This document shows, one piece after another, positions 1 to 12,200 of a DNA stretch of 64,000 bases. The notes beneath the pieces are model-generated. The model searched no databases. It saw only the letters and a program-made list of their open reading frames with translations, and was not told the DNA's origin. Numbering within the stretch: the stretch's first letter is position 1; the number at the start of each line of letters is the position of its first letter. The translations under genes were made by a program, and so were the position numbers. Origin of the DNA: Parascedosporium putredinis (Eukaryota; Ascomycota; Sordariomycetes; Microascales; Microascaceae); NCBI GenBank assembly GCA_949357655.1, contig CASHTG010000005.1, positions 930,001-994,000 of the forward strand, read 5' to 3'.

Positions 1-1042
1 CATCTTGATACCCTCGTCGTTGTTCTGGCCCTTGACGAAGATGTAAAACGACTTGTTGGTCTTGGAGATGATGCCCTTACGGTGCTGGAGGTGGTACTCG
101 GGGTCGCGGAAGCGCTTGCGCTCCTCGTCCGTGTACTTGGGGTTGGGGTCCGGGTCGTCGCGGCCCAGGTGCTTGGACGGGGGCGCGCGGTAGTAGACCC
201 ACGAGGGCCCGCGGATGAAGTTGGTCACGTCGGTGCCGGGGAGGTCGACCATTTGCGGGACAATTTGGATCCCCGAGGACCCGTTGCCGATGACGGCGAT
301 CCTCTTGTTGGAGTAGTCGTAGCCGTGGTCCCAGGCGGCGGAGTGGGTGACGTGGCCCTTGAAGTCGCGGAGGCCGGGGATATCGGGCCAGTTCTCGTGG
401 ACGAGGACGCCCTGGGAGGAGATGAGCACGTGGCAGTACTCGTCGCGCTGCTGGCCGTCCTTCTCGACGGTGATCTTCCACTGGCCAATGTCGTCCTGCC
501 ACCAGGCGCCGACGACCCTGGTGCTGAGCTGGAGGTCGCGGTCGAGGGACCACTTCTTGACCGTGTGCCTAATGTAGTCGAGGATGTCGCCGCCGCTGGC
601 GTAGAACCTCTGCCAATCCGGGTTGGGGTCAAAGGGAAAGCGTAGATGTGGGCGGGCACGTCGCACTGCACGCCGGGGTAGTTGTTGGCGAGCCAGGTGC
701 CGCCGACGTCGGCGCGGGCCTCGAATATCGTGTGCTCGACGATATCCCGCATCTCGGGAAACCGGTGCTGGAACTTGTGGGCGACGAGCAGGCCCGAGAA
801 GCCGGCGCCGATGGTGACGACCTTGATCTTGCGGGAGGCGTAGGCGAACTCGGGGTTGAGCTGGAAGGCGTCGGCGACGCCGTTGGCCTTGCTGGCGGCC
901 GCGGCGGCGGTGGCGGCGGCGCGCATGCGCTCGAGGCCGTTGGCGACTTCGGGGAGCTCGGGGGCGGGCATCCGCGAGATGTCGTTGCCGTTGGGGAGAG
1001 GCGTGGGCTTGTCCAGCACCGGGGTGGCGAGGGGGCGGTCAT
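1..1042 (-). CDS. Baeyer-Villiger-type FAD monooxygenase (3' part outside window)
   Basis: N-terminal part of a class B flavin monooxygenase of the cyclohexanone/steroid monooxygenase type, which inserts oxygen next to a ketone using FAD and NADPH. Visible are the FAD Rossmann motif GAGFSG, the following EARADVGGTWLANNYPG segment typical of BVMOs, a C-D-V-P-A-H-I-Y-A-F stretch, and further down a second nucleotide-binding motif, GNGSSG, read in another frame. Two single-base gaps break the frame: a G run at 1031-1035 (+ strand), whose repair lets translation begin at the ATG at 1042, and a run near 630-633, after which the family sequence continues one frame over. Without repair the longest frame would start at 1019. 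The gene continues past the left edge. It is divergent to the SDR at 2945; BVMO plus alcohol dehydrogenase pairs commonly act in sequence on cyclic alcohols and ketones, but substrate cannot be read from sequence. Confidence 0.88.
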
Positions 1043-2944
1043 GGTGGCTGGTGTGTGTGGGAAGAAGCGATGCTTCTTTCTTTCTCTACTCTATGGTTTT
1101 AAGATGAGGAGAAAAAAAGAGAGCAAGGGGGAGGTGAGGGGAGAGAGAAGGTATCGTCGAGATGAGAGGGGGAGACGAGATGGTATAAAAGGAAAAAAGG
1201 AGGGAGGCGGTGGGGAGGGTGATTTATTGGAGGAGAAGGAGGAAGAGGAGGAAAGGAGGGCAAAAAGATGCAAGGCTGACGGTGTGGAAGAAGAGGAGGA
1301 AGAGATGAGGATGATGATGAGAGTAACGAATTCTTGAACACTCTCAGTCTCAAATATTAATAACTGAGAAGGGGTGTAAGTTGCAACATAGGTCCCGGCA
1401 TTTTGAAATGTGCACCAAAGGGCCTCCCCCAATCGAAAGAATAGGCTTGCGGAAAATTATTCGAGATGCTTTGCCCCAGAGGCTTCTTTCCCACCCCGGC
1501 AATACACAAGAGCAGTGGTGGGGGCGAGATACCAAGCGGCGGCCATTTGGCCCTTAGCCTAACTTCCAATGCCGGAAGAGGGTCTGCCCCAATCCTGCTC
1601 TCTTGTCTCTCCTTGTTTCCTTGTCTAGCTGCCCACGCGCTGCCGCGGTGCGCGTGTGTGTTGTGTGTGTGGGTAGCTCGTTGCGGCTGTGCCTCTTTCT
1701 GGCTGCTTGCTATCCACTCGCTATCTGTCTTGAGCTTCAGCGAAACCCCATAATCCAAAAAGAAGAAGCACCCAAAACAATGAAAAAATGGAGCCGTCCC
1801 CATGTGTCCCGGTTGCCACTTGCCCAGTCTCCCCCTTTAGTGCCTACCGACTTCTCGATCGGCAGACGGTAACCTCCGTGGGTTCATGGGAAGAGCGGAG
1901 ATAATCTCCCGAGAACAGAAGCCGGGGTCCCGAATCGAGCCAGGCGAACTTTGTCGTGCTCTTCCTATTCCATTCTCTCAACTAAAGCTAGGGGAGCTGG
2001 GGCCTAGACAAAAGTTGCCACGGAACAAGAGCCCAAAAACGAACAAAAATGGGAGGGGGAACCAAAGCTGGGATGCTTGCATGGAGAATCGAATCCATTG
2101 ATCCACATCGGCATTCTCAATTGGGGTTTACCGGAGATGCATTCTTGGGGGTGTGGGTCCGGGTGGGTCCCATGGCGCTGGGTCCTGGTACAAGGTACAA
2201 GAGTTACCCCAAGTCGTGTATCCCCCCCTTTTGGTCTTTTTGGGGAGGAGACCGGGCAAACTTGCAGAGCCGACTTATCACTCGAGCTCCCCGACCTTTT
2301 CCCTCCTTGCACCAGCGCAACTTCGCAGAAAGAGGAAAGAGGCACACGTTGACTTTCTCGTCCCATCACCGAGGTTAGAAGTGGTGGATTAGCAATCCGG
2401 CTCGCCGGCCGCCGTGCGTGCCTGGTTTTCCCTTCTTGACAGGCTTCTTTCTTTTCTGCCCCTCCTTCCTCTGTGCTTTCTTCCCCCTCCATCTTCGATA
2501 TGCGGGGTACACTAATACTCGGTTTGCACTGTAGCCGAGCGCAAAGCACGATGACGAGTGCGGGGGAAAAGAAAAAGGACTGTAGCAAGCAAAAGCCATA
2601 ACTCCATCCAACCACACACACTTTGCATCCAACCGCCGTCCTGCATCCCTGATCCAGACTTCCCGGATTCTGGACATTTTTGCATTGCCGGTCGTAATAA
2701 AAACCGATGATGAGAACTGTATTGTGCCAGAATTTCCAATATCGTACAATTCTTCTTCCCTAATCATACCATCCTCCTCTCCCTCTTCCAATCCTGCCCT
2801 CTTGACCGTCTCCCCCACCCTTGTCAACCCCCTCCCCACCTACCATCTCCGTATCGTGTCCTCCCATATTGGACCCTATCTCGTCATCAGTTGAAAGTTA
2901 TTCCCGACAACCAACCCCTCCTATCTTTCCCCCTCCCCTCCAAA
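1043..2944. promoter_or_regulatory. Divergent intergenic promoter region, BVMO / SDR
   Basis: About 1.9 kb between two divergent redox genes. It holds a long strand-asymmetric purine tract (GA-rich on + from about 1100 to 1330) and pyrimidine-rich sequence just upstream of the SDR start (about 2740-2944). No convincing open reading frame is seen; frames here are low-complexity. Confidence 0.5.
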
Positions 2945-4212
2945 ATGTCTCTTCCCCGCTATCAGTACACCGGTCCCGTCGACCACACCGTGGTCCCGGA
3001 CCGCGAGAAGATCAGGGGCAAGTCCGTCATCATCACCGGCGGCGCCAACGGCATGGGCGAGGTATGCGTGCGCGACTTCGCCGCGGCCGGCGCCTTTGTC
3101 ACTTTCGCCGACTTGAACGAGGAGCGCGGCAAGGCCATCGAGGCGGAGCTCAACGCCAACGGCGTCTGCTCCGTCTTCGTCAAGTGCGACATCCGCGACT
3201 GGGACCAGCAGATCGCCATGTTCGAGACGGCCAAGTCCAAGAGCCCGCACAACAGCGTCGACGTAGTCATTGCCAATGCTGGCATCAGCCGTAGCTCTGG
3301 TGATAGCCTGTGGAATCTCGATGGTGAGTTGCCGATACACTCTTCATAGAAGTGCCCCAAGCAAGTCATTCGCAGCTCAAGATCGCTAATGTCCTTTCGA
3401 AATTCTTTGCCCCTCTGCAGACCCCAACGGCGAGCCCACCAAGCCCAACCTCAACATCGTCAGGGTGAACCTTGACGGCACCTTTACACCTGGAAGCTGG
3501 CTGTCCACTACTTCAGGAAGCAAGCCGATACAGAGGACAGGGATCGATGCTTCATCATGACTGGTAGCATGGTCTCCTACATCGACTCTCCCGTAAGTCG
3601 CACGCCCCTTTGTTCCCATACAGTTCCAAAAGTAGTGGTATGATGATCAAAACATGCATTGCTAACGCGATCCTCCGGCACCATAGGGAAACTGGGAGTA
3701 CACTGCTACCAAGCACGGCCTTAGGGGCTTTATGAAGACGGCCCGCCGCTCCAGCTGGGAGCAGGGCATCCGCATCAACTATGTCGCTCCTTGCTGGATC
3801 AAGAGCGCCATCCGAACCGCCGAGTACGAGAAGTGGTTGGTTGACCGCGGTGTTGAGTTCGGCGAGCAGATCGACGTTGCCGGTTGCATGATGAGGATTA
3901 GCACAGATAGGTCTATCAACGGTATGACTACCCGAAGCCCCATCCCTCCCCGAAGCCCCATCCCTCCAAGTAGAGCAGTCGCAAAGAAGAACATCTCAGC
4001 TAATCCGTTTTCTTTTTCTTTCTTTGTGTAGGCCGCTCTTTCATGATCACCCCCGCTCCATCGCCAAGGAAGGCTTCATGGATGTCAACAGGGAAGATTA
4101 CTTTGATACCCCCGAGGATGCGTATATGAAGAGGACTCAGGAGTCTCAGCTCGTCATCATCGAAGACAAGTGGCGCGATGATTACAAGGTTAGGGTGTAC
4201 AAGAAGGATTAA
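2945..4212 (+). CDS. Short-chain dehydrogenase/reductase (15-hydroxyprostaglandin dehydrogenase-like)
   Basis: NAD(P)-dependent SDR, inferred length 322 residues. Visible are the cofactor motif TGGANGMG near residue 35, an NAG motif (ANAGIS), catalytic Ser in TGSMVS, and the YxxxK pair in EYTATKHGL. Four exons: 2945-3323, 3421-3592, 3687-3921 and 4032-4212, each bounded by GT-AG; the first intron has a GCTAAT branch point. Two bases are missing: a T run at 3483-3485 and a C run at 4050-4054. Adding one base to each makes exon total 969, exactly divisible by three. The ATG at 2945 gives a start shortly before the Rossmann fold, as is usual for fungal 15-PGDH-like SDRs. It is divergent to the BVMO gene, so it may oxidise or reduce that enzyme's alcohol or ketone; this link is inference. 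Confidence 0.88.
3931..3966 (+). repeat. Exact 18-bp tandem duplication inside an SDR intron
   Basis: The unit CCCGAAGCCCCATCCCTC occurs twice head to tail at 3931-3948 and 3949-3966, within the third intron (3922-4031) of the SDR gene. Confidence 0.9.
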
Positions 4213-4860
4213 GGTGCGACAATGACCGTTGATCCGGCCGTACCGGTAGTATAATAGCATGAGACGATGTGTTATGAGCTTGTACAAACGAACCAACAAC
4301 GTGCTTTTTGGCCTATGCCTGCCCATCAACCTTGTGACCTGTCATCGTGAAGTTCACCTAATGCCACCCCTTGCGACACAAGATTCTGCCCTATACCAGT
4401 ATTTTATGTGGATCACAGCTGAGGGGTGAAGATTTAAACTCAATCACTCAGATTGATTCGTGATAGAAGAATAAAGCCAAGAAACAGCAAGGGGTAAAGC
4501 AACCTGTGTGTTCAAGTCCCCACCCGTTTGCTATACCACCCGCTACGTCAGTGACCGCAACATCGTGCCCAGACGCAAAGCCACGTGTTAGTCGCCTCCC
4601 AGGCGAGCCGGAACAACGGTAGGAAAATTCCAAAACAAAGATGCACCTCGGGAGATTATCGCGGGGAGTTTTTCGACATGCCGCAAAGCCTGTGCATCTG
4701 ACAAGGGTCATTAGGGCGCTGTGTGGGCCCCTCTTGCCCCTCGACGATCAACGCTTGCATGAGGAATTTTCTTCGTGAAAAGTGGGCTCAGGAAAGCTTG
4801 ATGACCCCAATTACGCCACCTTCTCTCTCAACTTCCTCTGCACAAACAGACGATTCTGCG
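4213..4860. other. Intergenic, nothing recognised
   Basis: Downstream flank of the SDR and upstream flank of the tRNA gene. No gene-like frame or RNA structure seen. Confidence 0.5.
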
Positions 4861-4952
4861 GGGCGGCTGGCGCAATGGTAGCGCGTTGCTCTCCTATCAA
4901 AGGTTCATTGAGCACTAAGCAAAGGTTGCAAGTTCGAGTCTTGCGTCGCTCG
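4861..4952 (+). tRNA. tRNA-Arg (anticodon CCT) with 20-nt intron
   Basis: A full cloverleaf can be drawn. The acceptor stem GGGCGGC (4861-4867) pairs with GTCGCTC (4945-4951) with two G-U pairs and a G discriminator at 4952. The D arm contains the A box TGGCGCAATGG. The anticodon stem TTGCT (4886-4890) pairs with AGCAA (4918-4922). The loop reads C-T-CCT-A, followed by a 20-nt intron at 4897-4916 in the canonical position after base 37, and A4917. The T arm is GCAAG-TTCGAGT-CTTGC (4928-4944), containing the B box. The anticodon CCT decodes the Arg codon AGG. A T6 run follows directly as Pol III terminator. Confidence 0.93.
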
Positions 4953-4953
4953 C

Positions 4954-4959
4954 TTTTTT
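4954..4959 (+). terminator. Pol III T6 terminator of tRNA-Arg
   Basis: Six consecutive T, one base after the tRNA discriminator base. Confidence 0.85.
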
Positions 4960-6392
4960 GTCGGCGTCTTTTTGTCGGCGTCTCTCTTGAGCACGTCCGT
5001 TGACTCTTCCACACTCAAATTTTTTTTTTTTTGCCCTCTTTATGTAGCCTGGAAATTCTTGAGAAAAAGATTTGTTTCGATATATGTAAGCAAGACTAAA
5101 CCTTGTCTTCATGAGATTAATCTTGGCCTTGCTCTTTTCGTTGCCCCGCGCTATAATGTGCTTGTCAGGTGCAAAATTGGGGTTGTCTATTCATCACCCC
5201 TAGGTGCATGCACTTGATTTTCACTACGATGACATGAGTGACTCTATTTGTGTGCCAGTTGTATACATTCAAAGGAGATTGTAATGGTTTGGCCATGGTC
5301 CTAGGCTCTCAAAAGGAACCTCGTTCCCGGCCGCGAGGTAACGATGGGAAAGGACCTCGAAGCCGTACATATACCTGTCGTTGTTGAGCCACGTCGTCCC
5401 TCCAGCGTTCAAAGGTACAAGTATAGCAGGTGCACCATAATATAACTGGTGCGAATGAATGGTGTCGTGATGCTGTTCAGACTGTGGGTAGCCTGCGTGT
5501 TATGAGGCACTTCCGGGGAGAAACCACGGAGTTGCTCCGCCGGCTAGCAAGCCAACATTACATCAAGGAGTCTGCTTTCGCCATCGGACAGGGGCAGGGA
5601 GATCCACTGGGATATAGGATTGGTCGTAGGCCTTCTGGTAGCTAGGTGCCTTGGTAGAATAGCTGGAGACTAAACTGGAAATGCTCCGTATCGTTTACAC
5701 GCTGGGCAAGTCCACGGATGGGTCTGCCTTGTCCGTTGTGTAATCCTCGTGAAGGGCTACTGCTCTTCCCAGCCCATCTCGGTGCGGATACAAACATCAG
5801 GCTCAAGCAATACTCAAAGTATGTTGAGAGAGCATTTCACTAAGTTGGTGCGTGGTCGCCGGCATATTTGGCCGAGACAATCATAGAAAGTTGGGGGCTC
5901 ATAATAATCAAAGCAACGCGACATATCCAACTGATCTGATGATTGAAGGTCTCTAGACTGGCAAGTCGTTTTCTACTACCAGTAACACAACGTATCGAGC
6001 GACATGGAACAGCTGCACGTAAAAGGGTCCGAAGACGGCTCCTTTTGTCTTTCCTCGTCCCGCATTACCCTGTTCTAGATCATCTGGACCCGAAGTAAAT
6101 TTGCTCGCCTCCCAGTGGCCGCGCGCGGGAAGCGTGGACAGCCAATTTTCTAATAATATATTGGTGACGATCAATCAGGCTGATGTATCCGTGGTGCCAG
6201 CCCGGAATTTCCATTGACCGCCGCTGTGTCTTGCGCTCCAATCGAAGCCTATAGCGTAATGTAACTTTAATATCGGCCGGCATGACCACCTTCACTTTCC
6301 AGAATGCGATCCCCGCAAAACGTCCCGGTCCCACGGCTTCTCGGAATGCGCCCCCGCATCGCGTTGGGAAGCGAAAAAGGGGAAGCGCAGGC
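4960..6392. other. Intergenic, nothing recognised
   Basis: About 1.4 kb without a supported gene; contains a T-rich run near 5020-5032. Confidence 0.5.
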
Positions 6393-6399
6393 TATATAT
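6393..6399 (+). promoter_or_regulatory. TATA-like element of rhamnogalacturonan lyase gene
   Basis: TATATAT about 140 bp upstream of the ATG at 6538; position fits a core promoter. Confidence 0.45.
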
Positions 6400-6537
6400 C
6401 AACACGATCGCAAGTCACGATGAGTTCCTCTCGCTACCTACATTTCTTCGTCGCCACGACCTGTCGATCGACCCGTTCAACGTCAACGAACCTTGCCCTT
6501 CAACACAAACTTCGCGGACCAGGCAGACAACGTTGCC

Positions 6538-8514
6538 ATGTTTTCCGATTCATTGCTTTCCTTGCTGGGAGGCTTCGCGCTTTGCGTTGGGTCGGCACAC
6601 GCAGCGTTTGGGCTCACGACGTCCGGCAACTCGTTCCGGGTCGACACCAATGCCGGCTTAGTGTTTGATGTTAGCAAGTAGGCGAACCCCCGTGTCCTCG
6701 TGAAGACTGTTAGCAAGAAAAAGAAACAACTCGATGCTTTTCTTTCCTTCCTTGAAGCCAAATCTTTTTTATTCTCCGTGTTCCAAGAAAGCAAGAGCTC
6801 ACGATGCCCCACCAGGTCCACGGGAGACGTGACGAGCCTGCTCTACAATGGCGTCGAGTACCAGGGTACGAATAAAATGACGCACATCAACTCTGGCCTG
6901 GGCAACTCGCAGGTGACGGCAGAAACAAAGGACGGCTTCGTCAAGATCACGATCAAAGCAGGCTCCGAGCCGCTAACGCAGTACCTCGTGGCGAAACCCG
7001 ACGATCCAACCATCTACATGGCCACGTACATCACGGGCGAGATCAATCCCGGCGAGCTGCGGTGGCTGGCGCGTCTCCGTCGCTCCGCCGTTCCCGATGG
7101 TTGGCATGGCACGGCGGCGAATTTGGATGGCTGCGAGGCGTTCGAGGGCAAGGATACGTTCAAGTGCCCCAACGGCGAGACGCGGTGCAAGATGTATACG
7201 GCGGATAGGTTCATCGATGACATTGTGCACGGTGTCACAGGGCCGGTATGTACTCCCTCGTCCGGAATTCTCATTTTGCGTCAGCCAAATGGTTATCTTT
7301 CTAACGGGTGCCAAATTTTGAGTAGAATGTCGGTATTTGGATGATTATGCCTGGTGTCGCCTATGAATCTTCAGCGAGCGGACCCTTCATGCGAGACATC
7401 AACTCCCAGAGCGGCGACGACCAGGAGCTCTACTGGTACATGAACAGCGGCCATGTCAGGACCGAGCCCTGGAGGTTTGGCCTCATGGGGCCATATGCGA
7501 TGCGCTTCACGTAAGTGCACCCTATCATAATCGGCGTAGATCTTCCTCTAACGCTATTTTACTTGCAGAACTGGTGAGCAGCCCTCGGGCGACGTCGACA
7601 CGAGCTTCTTCGAGTCCCTCGACATCCAAGGCTACGTCCCCGCCAGCGGGAGGGGCCACGCCACAGGAGTCGCCGGTGGCGTGCCGGATGGTTTCGAGGC
7701 CGTCGTGCACTGGCACAACGAGGCCGCTCAGTACTGGACCAAGGCCGTCGACGGTAACTACACCTCGCCTCCCATGAAACCCGGCACCTACAAAGTCAAG
7801 CTCTACCGCGGCGAGTACCCCATCGCCGAGGACACCGTCACGATCACGGCAGGCCAGATTGAAACAAAGGACATCGTTTCCGCAGAGAAGGAGGCTTCTG
7901 TCATCTTCCGCATCGGCGATTTCGACGGCCAACCCTTCGAGCTCAGGAACGGCGACAAGATTGAGCGCATGCACCCGTCTGACGTGCGCATGGGCACATG
8001 GGGCGGCACCTATACCGTCGGCCAGTCCAAGGCGGAGGATTTCCCCATGGCTCTGTTTTCCAAGGAGGGCGGCGTGGCCACCGTCAAGTTCAATTTGCAG
8101 GCGGACCAAGTCGCCAACACCGTCCTGCGGGTCAGCACCACGTTATCTTTCAAGGGCGGACGACCCAATGTGAAGATCAACGAGTGGCAGGGAAGCGACC
8201 CCGGAGCGCCCGTACGTTAACACTAAATTTCTATCGGATGATTTCCCCGCCTCATTTTTTGAAATCTAGACTAACGCAGCTACGTGTAGGAATTGATCGA
8301 CTCTCGCGGAGTAACGCGAGGGGCTTACCGTGGTTACGGAGAGCAGTACTCGTGGGACGTCCCAGCGTCTGCGCTTAGGACAGGAGAAAATACTCTTACA
8401 GTCGGAGTCTACGGGAATGGAGACCAAGGATTCCTGAGCGCCAATTACGTTGTTGATGCCATCGAATTGCAGGGCCCAGCGGGTCCGGATAGCCCCGCGG
8501 CTTATGTCTACTAG
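6538..8514 (+). CDS. rglA: Rhamnogalacturonan endolyase, PL4 family (secreted)
   Basis: Secreted lyase cleaving the rhamnose-galacturonate backbone of pectin by beta-elimination; inferred length 540 residues, near the family norm of about 530. The N terminus is a signal peptide (hydrophobic core LLSLLGGFALCVG, cleavage near AHA-AFGLT). Family hallmarks follow: LTTSGNSFRVDTNAGL, the ARL stretch, RFIDDIVHGVTGP, GIWMIMPG, then the middle fibronectin-like part and a C-terminal jelly-roll carbohydrate-binding part ending in VVDAIELQ. Five exons: 6538-6677, 6816-7245, 7326-7510, 7569-8211 and 8290-8514, all GT-AG and phase-consistent, with no frameshift. The start at 6538 is chosen because it opens the signal peptide; an earlier in-frame codon would bury it. 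A TATA-like site lies about 140 bp upstream. Confidence 0.93.
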
Positions 8515-9287
8515 GGAGACAGGCCACAGATGCCGTGTATACATCTATAGATGGATCAAATGATTGATTTCAAGTCACTCATCCTATCAAAACCGATGTG
8601 CTAAAGTATACGACGGAGGTGGACGTTGCAATCGGGGCATCATCACCAGAACATCGACACCACCTTGATATGAAAGCCTTGAGGGCGGACTATACGTTCA
8701 TCCAAAGGCCATTTTCGTGTGGGGTCTGCCAGCCTCACATTTCCTCTGTATCTTGTAGTTCATGCATTGGTGCCCAAAACTTTCGTCTACAAGGTGAGGC
8801 GGTGCTCGGATTATCAGATCAGGGCTACATCTTTGATTGGCTCTTAGGATGTTTTGATAGTCGGTGGCTGAGTTGGGACAATTGCCCCGGCACGTTCTCT
8901 CCCGTCAACTTCAAGAATGGCCTCGTGCCATTTGTTTTCACACCTATGAAGGCAGTTGGAAGGATCACCTATCGTGTCACTTGACAGATGTAATAGGTGA
9001 ATAGATAGAGGGATGGAGGGTGGAAATGCGACTCTGGGGTAATCGCCTTTCAAGAATTCAGCAAGGGAAGCGAGTCATGCAATATCTGCAGCCTGCCTAG
9101 GAGCACCCAACCATGAGCATGACCAAAGGGGGGATAGAAAGTCGGAAGGCTAGGCAGGCAACAGGGCACCTCACATATATTCACCTCGTCCCTGTCCCTC
9201 GCTTCATTCGATAATTCCCACTGCCAAGGTCACCCCTTTTGAAATAATCCAAACATATTAGATATCTCAATAAATTACTATATCACA
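8515..9287. other. Intergenic between lyase and NLR genes
   Basis: No coding frame supported; serves as 3' flank of the lyase and promoter of the NLR-like gene. The part just before 9288 is AT-rich. Confidence 0.5.
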
Positions 9288-12200
9288 ATGAGTGAGACAC
9301 CAGTGTGCCTTCTTGCCTTGGGTAAGCAAAATAATTCTTTTAAAAATGGCATTCGGGTCACTAACTAGTGGGTGATAGATGGCGGTGGCATTCGGGGCCT
9401 TTCTGAGCTCTTGATACTCGAGGAGATCATGGATAGGATCAAATATGATCTAGGCATGGCGGACGATCCATTACCTGCCGACTTCTTCGACCTTATAGGT
9501 GGGACATCGACTGGAGGGTAAGCCTACCTTTAGAGTCTTGATGCTCGCGAAGGTGAAGCTAACGCTGCCTCTATTATAGCTGGATTGCCCTCCTCCTGGG
9601 ACGTGTGCGCTTATCAGTGCCCGAAGCCCGAAAGGCATATATCAGGATCGCCAAGGAAGTCTTCTCGATGGATCGATATGCGAGGAAGAGCAAGTTTGAT
9701 GGGAAAAAGCTTGAAGAACGAGTCAAGCGGGTCCTTCAACGTAACCTTGGGGAAAGTCATAGCGAAGAAAGGCTACTCGATCGTTCGAGTCCGTCCTGCA
9801 AGACGTATGTACCGTACCCCTTGATTCCAATGATTATCACTGTCCTAATTCCATTCTTATATAGGTTCGTCTGCGCTGTCCCAAAGCAAGACACCCAGGC
9901 CCGGGGTGGCGCTAAGCTATTCCGAACTTATGCAGCACGTAGAAACGGGACATACGACTGCAAGATATGGGAGGCAAGTCGCGCAACGTCTGCAACACCG
10001 GTATGCTTTGATTCAATCTGGATCGGCAGGAAACACGAGCAGGAGAATTTTATAGATGGTGGCCGGGGTTACAACAACCCCACCGAACAGGTCCTTGAGG
10101 AGGCTCGCAATACCTTCCCTGGGCAAAGGGTTGCCTGTGTTGTGAGTATAGGAGCGGGCCTCGCTCGTGGTGTGAGGCTCTCCAACCCCGAGGTGACCAA
10201 CCCTGTGGGCTTGATCAATGCGCTTAAAGATATCGCAAACGAAGCGGATGCGACGGCAGAAAGAGTGCAGCAACAGTTGCGGCATCTAGAGGCAGGGACA
10301 TATTTCCGTTTCAACGTCGATCACGGTCTTGATGAGATCGCGCTGGAAGAGTGGGAGCACCTCAGTGAGGTCCGCACATATACGAAAGAGTATCTGGATC
10401 AAGATGAGATATCATCAAACATTGACAAGATCGTTCTAGCTCTATTAACTTCCAAGGCGGACCTAAGCCAGGGTTCCTCACGTGCTTACGTCCAAGTATC
10501 GGTCCCTCGGTCATCGTTATCAACGGCAAGGCGCTTTACACGTAAAACCCAAAGGCAGCGCTGGCGGGCTCCCGAACTCCGACCTGAATTTAATGTTACG
10601 GTGGAGGACTTTGCCGTTACCGGCGGGTCTTTTCAAGAGAACCCCGAAGTCTTTGAGGACGATTATTCCGAATATTATCAGCTTGATTCAGCCCCACCGC
10701 CTTCCAGCGGAAGATACAGCCAACAGTGGATCGGTCCGTTCCAGAACCCATCCCTAGGAGATGGGCCCGCCGACTTTGTCGGACGTGATGCCATCCTCGC
10801 CCAAGCCCTGGAGCTGGTCCGAGCAACGACGGCCAATGGAATATGCATACGAACTGCTATCGAGGGTCACGGAGGGAACGGCAAGACCCGGATCGCCCTT
10901 GAAGTCGCCTCCCGCATCTACCAACAAGATCCTAATTTCAGCGTCTTCTGGGTATCCGCCGTCGATGCGGCGACTTTCGAGAACGGATACTGCGAGATCG
11001 GCCATGCTTTAAACGTACCAAACGTCGGGGATGACAGGGCAGACTTCAAGTCGCTTGTCAAGACCGCGTTAAGCCAATGCGCCTCAGATTGGCTTCTAGT
11101 CATAGACAACGCTGATGACATGGACTTGTTTTACGGCAAGCGCACGTCTTTTCACAAGTATCTCCCCTTCACCCGCGAGAGTGCTGGCTACAAGGGTTCT
11201 ATCCTATTCACCACCAGGAGCCATAAAGTTGCCGTCCAATTGGCTACGGGGCGAGGATTCATCGTTGACGTCCAAAGAATGACCAGGGGCGAAGCGCATT
11301 CGCTATTAGAGCGTTGTATAGGTCCAACCCAGCCCGCAGACGCCGAAAACGTGTCGCAACTATTGGACTACCTGAAAGATCAACCACTCGCTATCAAGCA
11401 AGCTACGGCCTACATCCAGCGACACAGGGTAACCATAGCGGAGTACTTGGGACTATGCGACTCGAGGGATTCACGTAACAAAAGTTCCCAGAAACCTGTA
11501 GACAAAGGCCCTGAAGCTCAAGGTAGCCACCGGGATGCTGGAGCTCGAAGCGACCACAGGGATGCTGGAGGTCAGAAAGACCACCAAGATACTGGAAAAC
11601 CAGTTACGGCATCTCTCCGTGTTTCCTTGGAACAGATCGCCCGCTCCGAGCCGCTAGCGACGGAATACATCAAGTTCATGTCTTTCTTAATCGAAAAGGA
11701 CATTTCATTCGACATTCTACCGGCACCTCAGCACAATCGCCGACGGTTGATTGCAGCAATTGATGTGTTGAAGCGGTACGGCCTTATTAGCGAGAACCGC
11801 AAAGAGCTGTACCAGATGCACCGGCTCGTCCGAGTAGAGGTGCAGGATTGGCTTAAAAGATAGGTCAACTGGAGAGCTGCGGGAGCCTCGTGCTTCAACG
11901 ACTTAGCGAAAGGCTGCCGTTCCCAACTACTGCCAACATCCAAACTGACTGGGTGCGATGCCGTCCACACGTCTTAGCAGTAGTACGTCGGCAGGATATT
12001 AGATCAAATAACACGGCCAAGTCAGTTCTTGTGGGGAAGCTTGCGGCAAGCAGCCGCCTCCTCGGGAAGCATGACGAGGCTGAAGATCTATACCGGTTGA
12101 ACCTACGGCTGCAGAAAGAAATGCTTGGACCCAACGCCCACGAAACCCTTGCTACTATGAGGAATCTTGCAGATTCTCTAAGGCAGCAAAAGAAGTATAA

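Noticed and set aside
648..1337. 229-codon frame on the + strand opposite the BVMO
   Set aside because: Shadow of the GC-rich coding strand running into the GA-rich tract; Gly/Glu/Arg low complexity.
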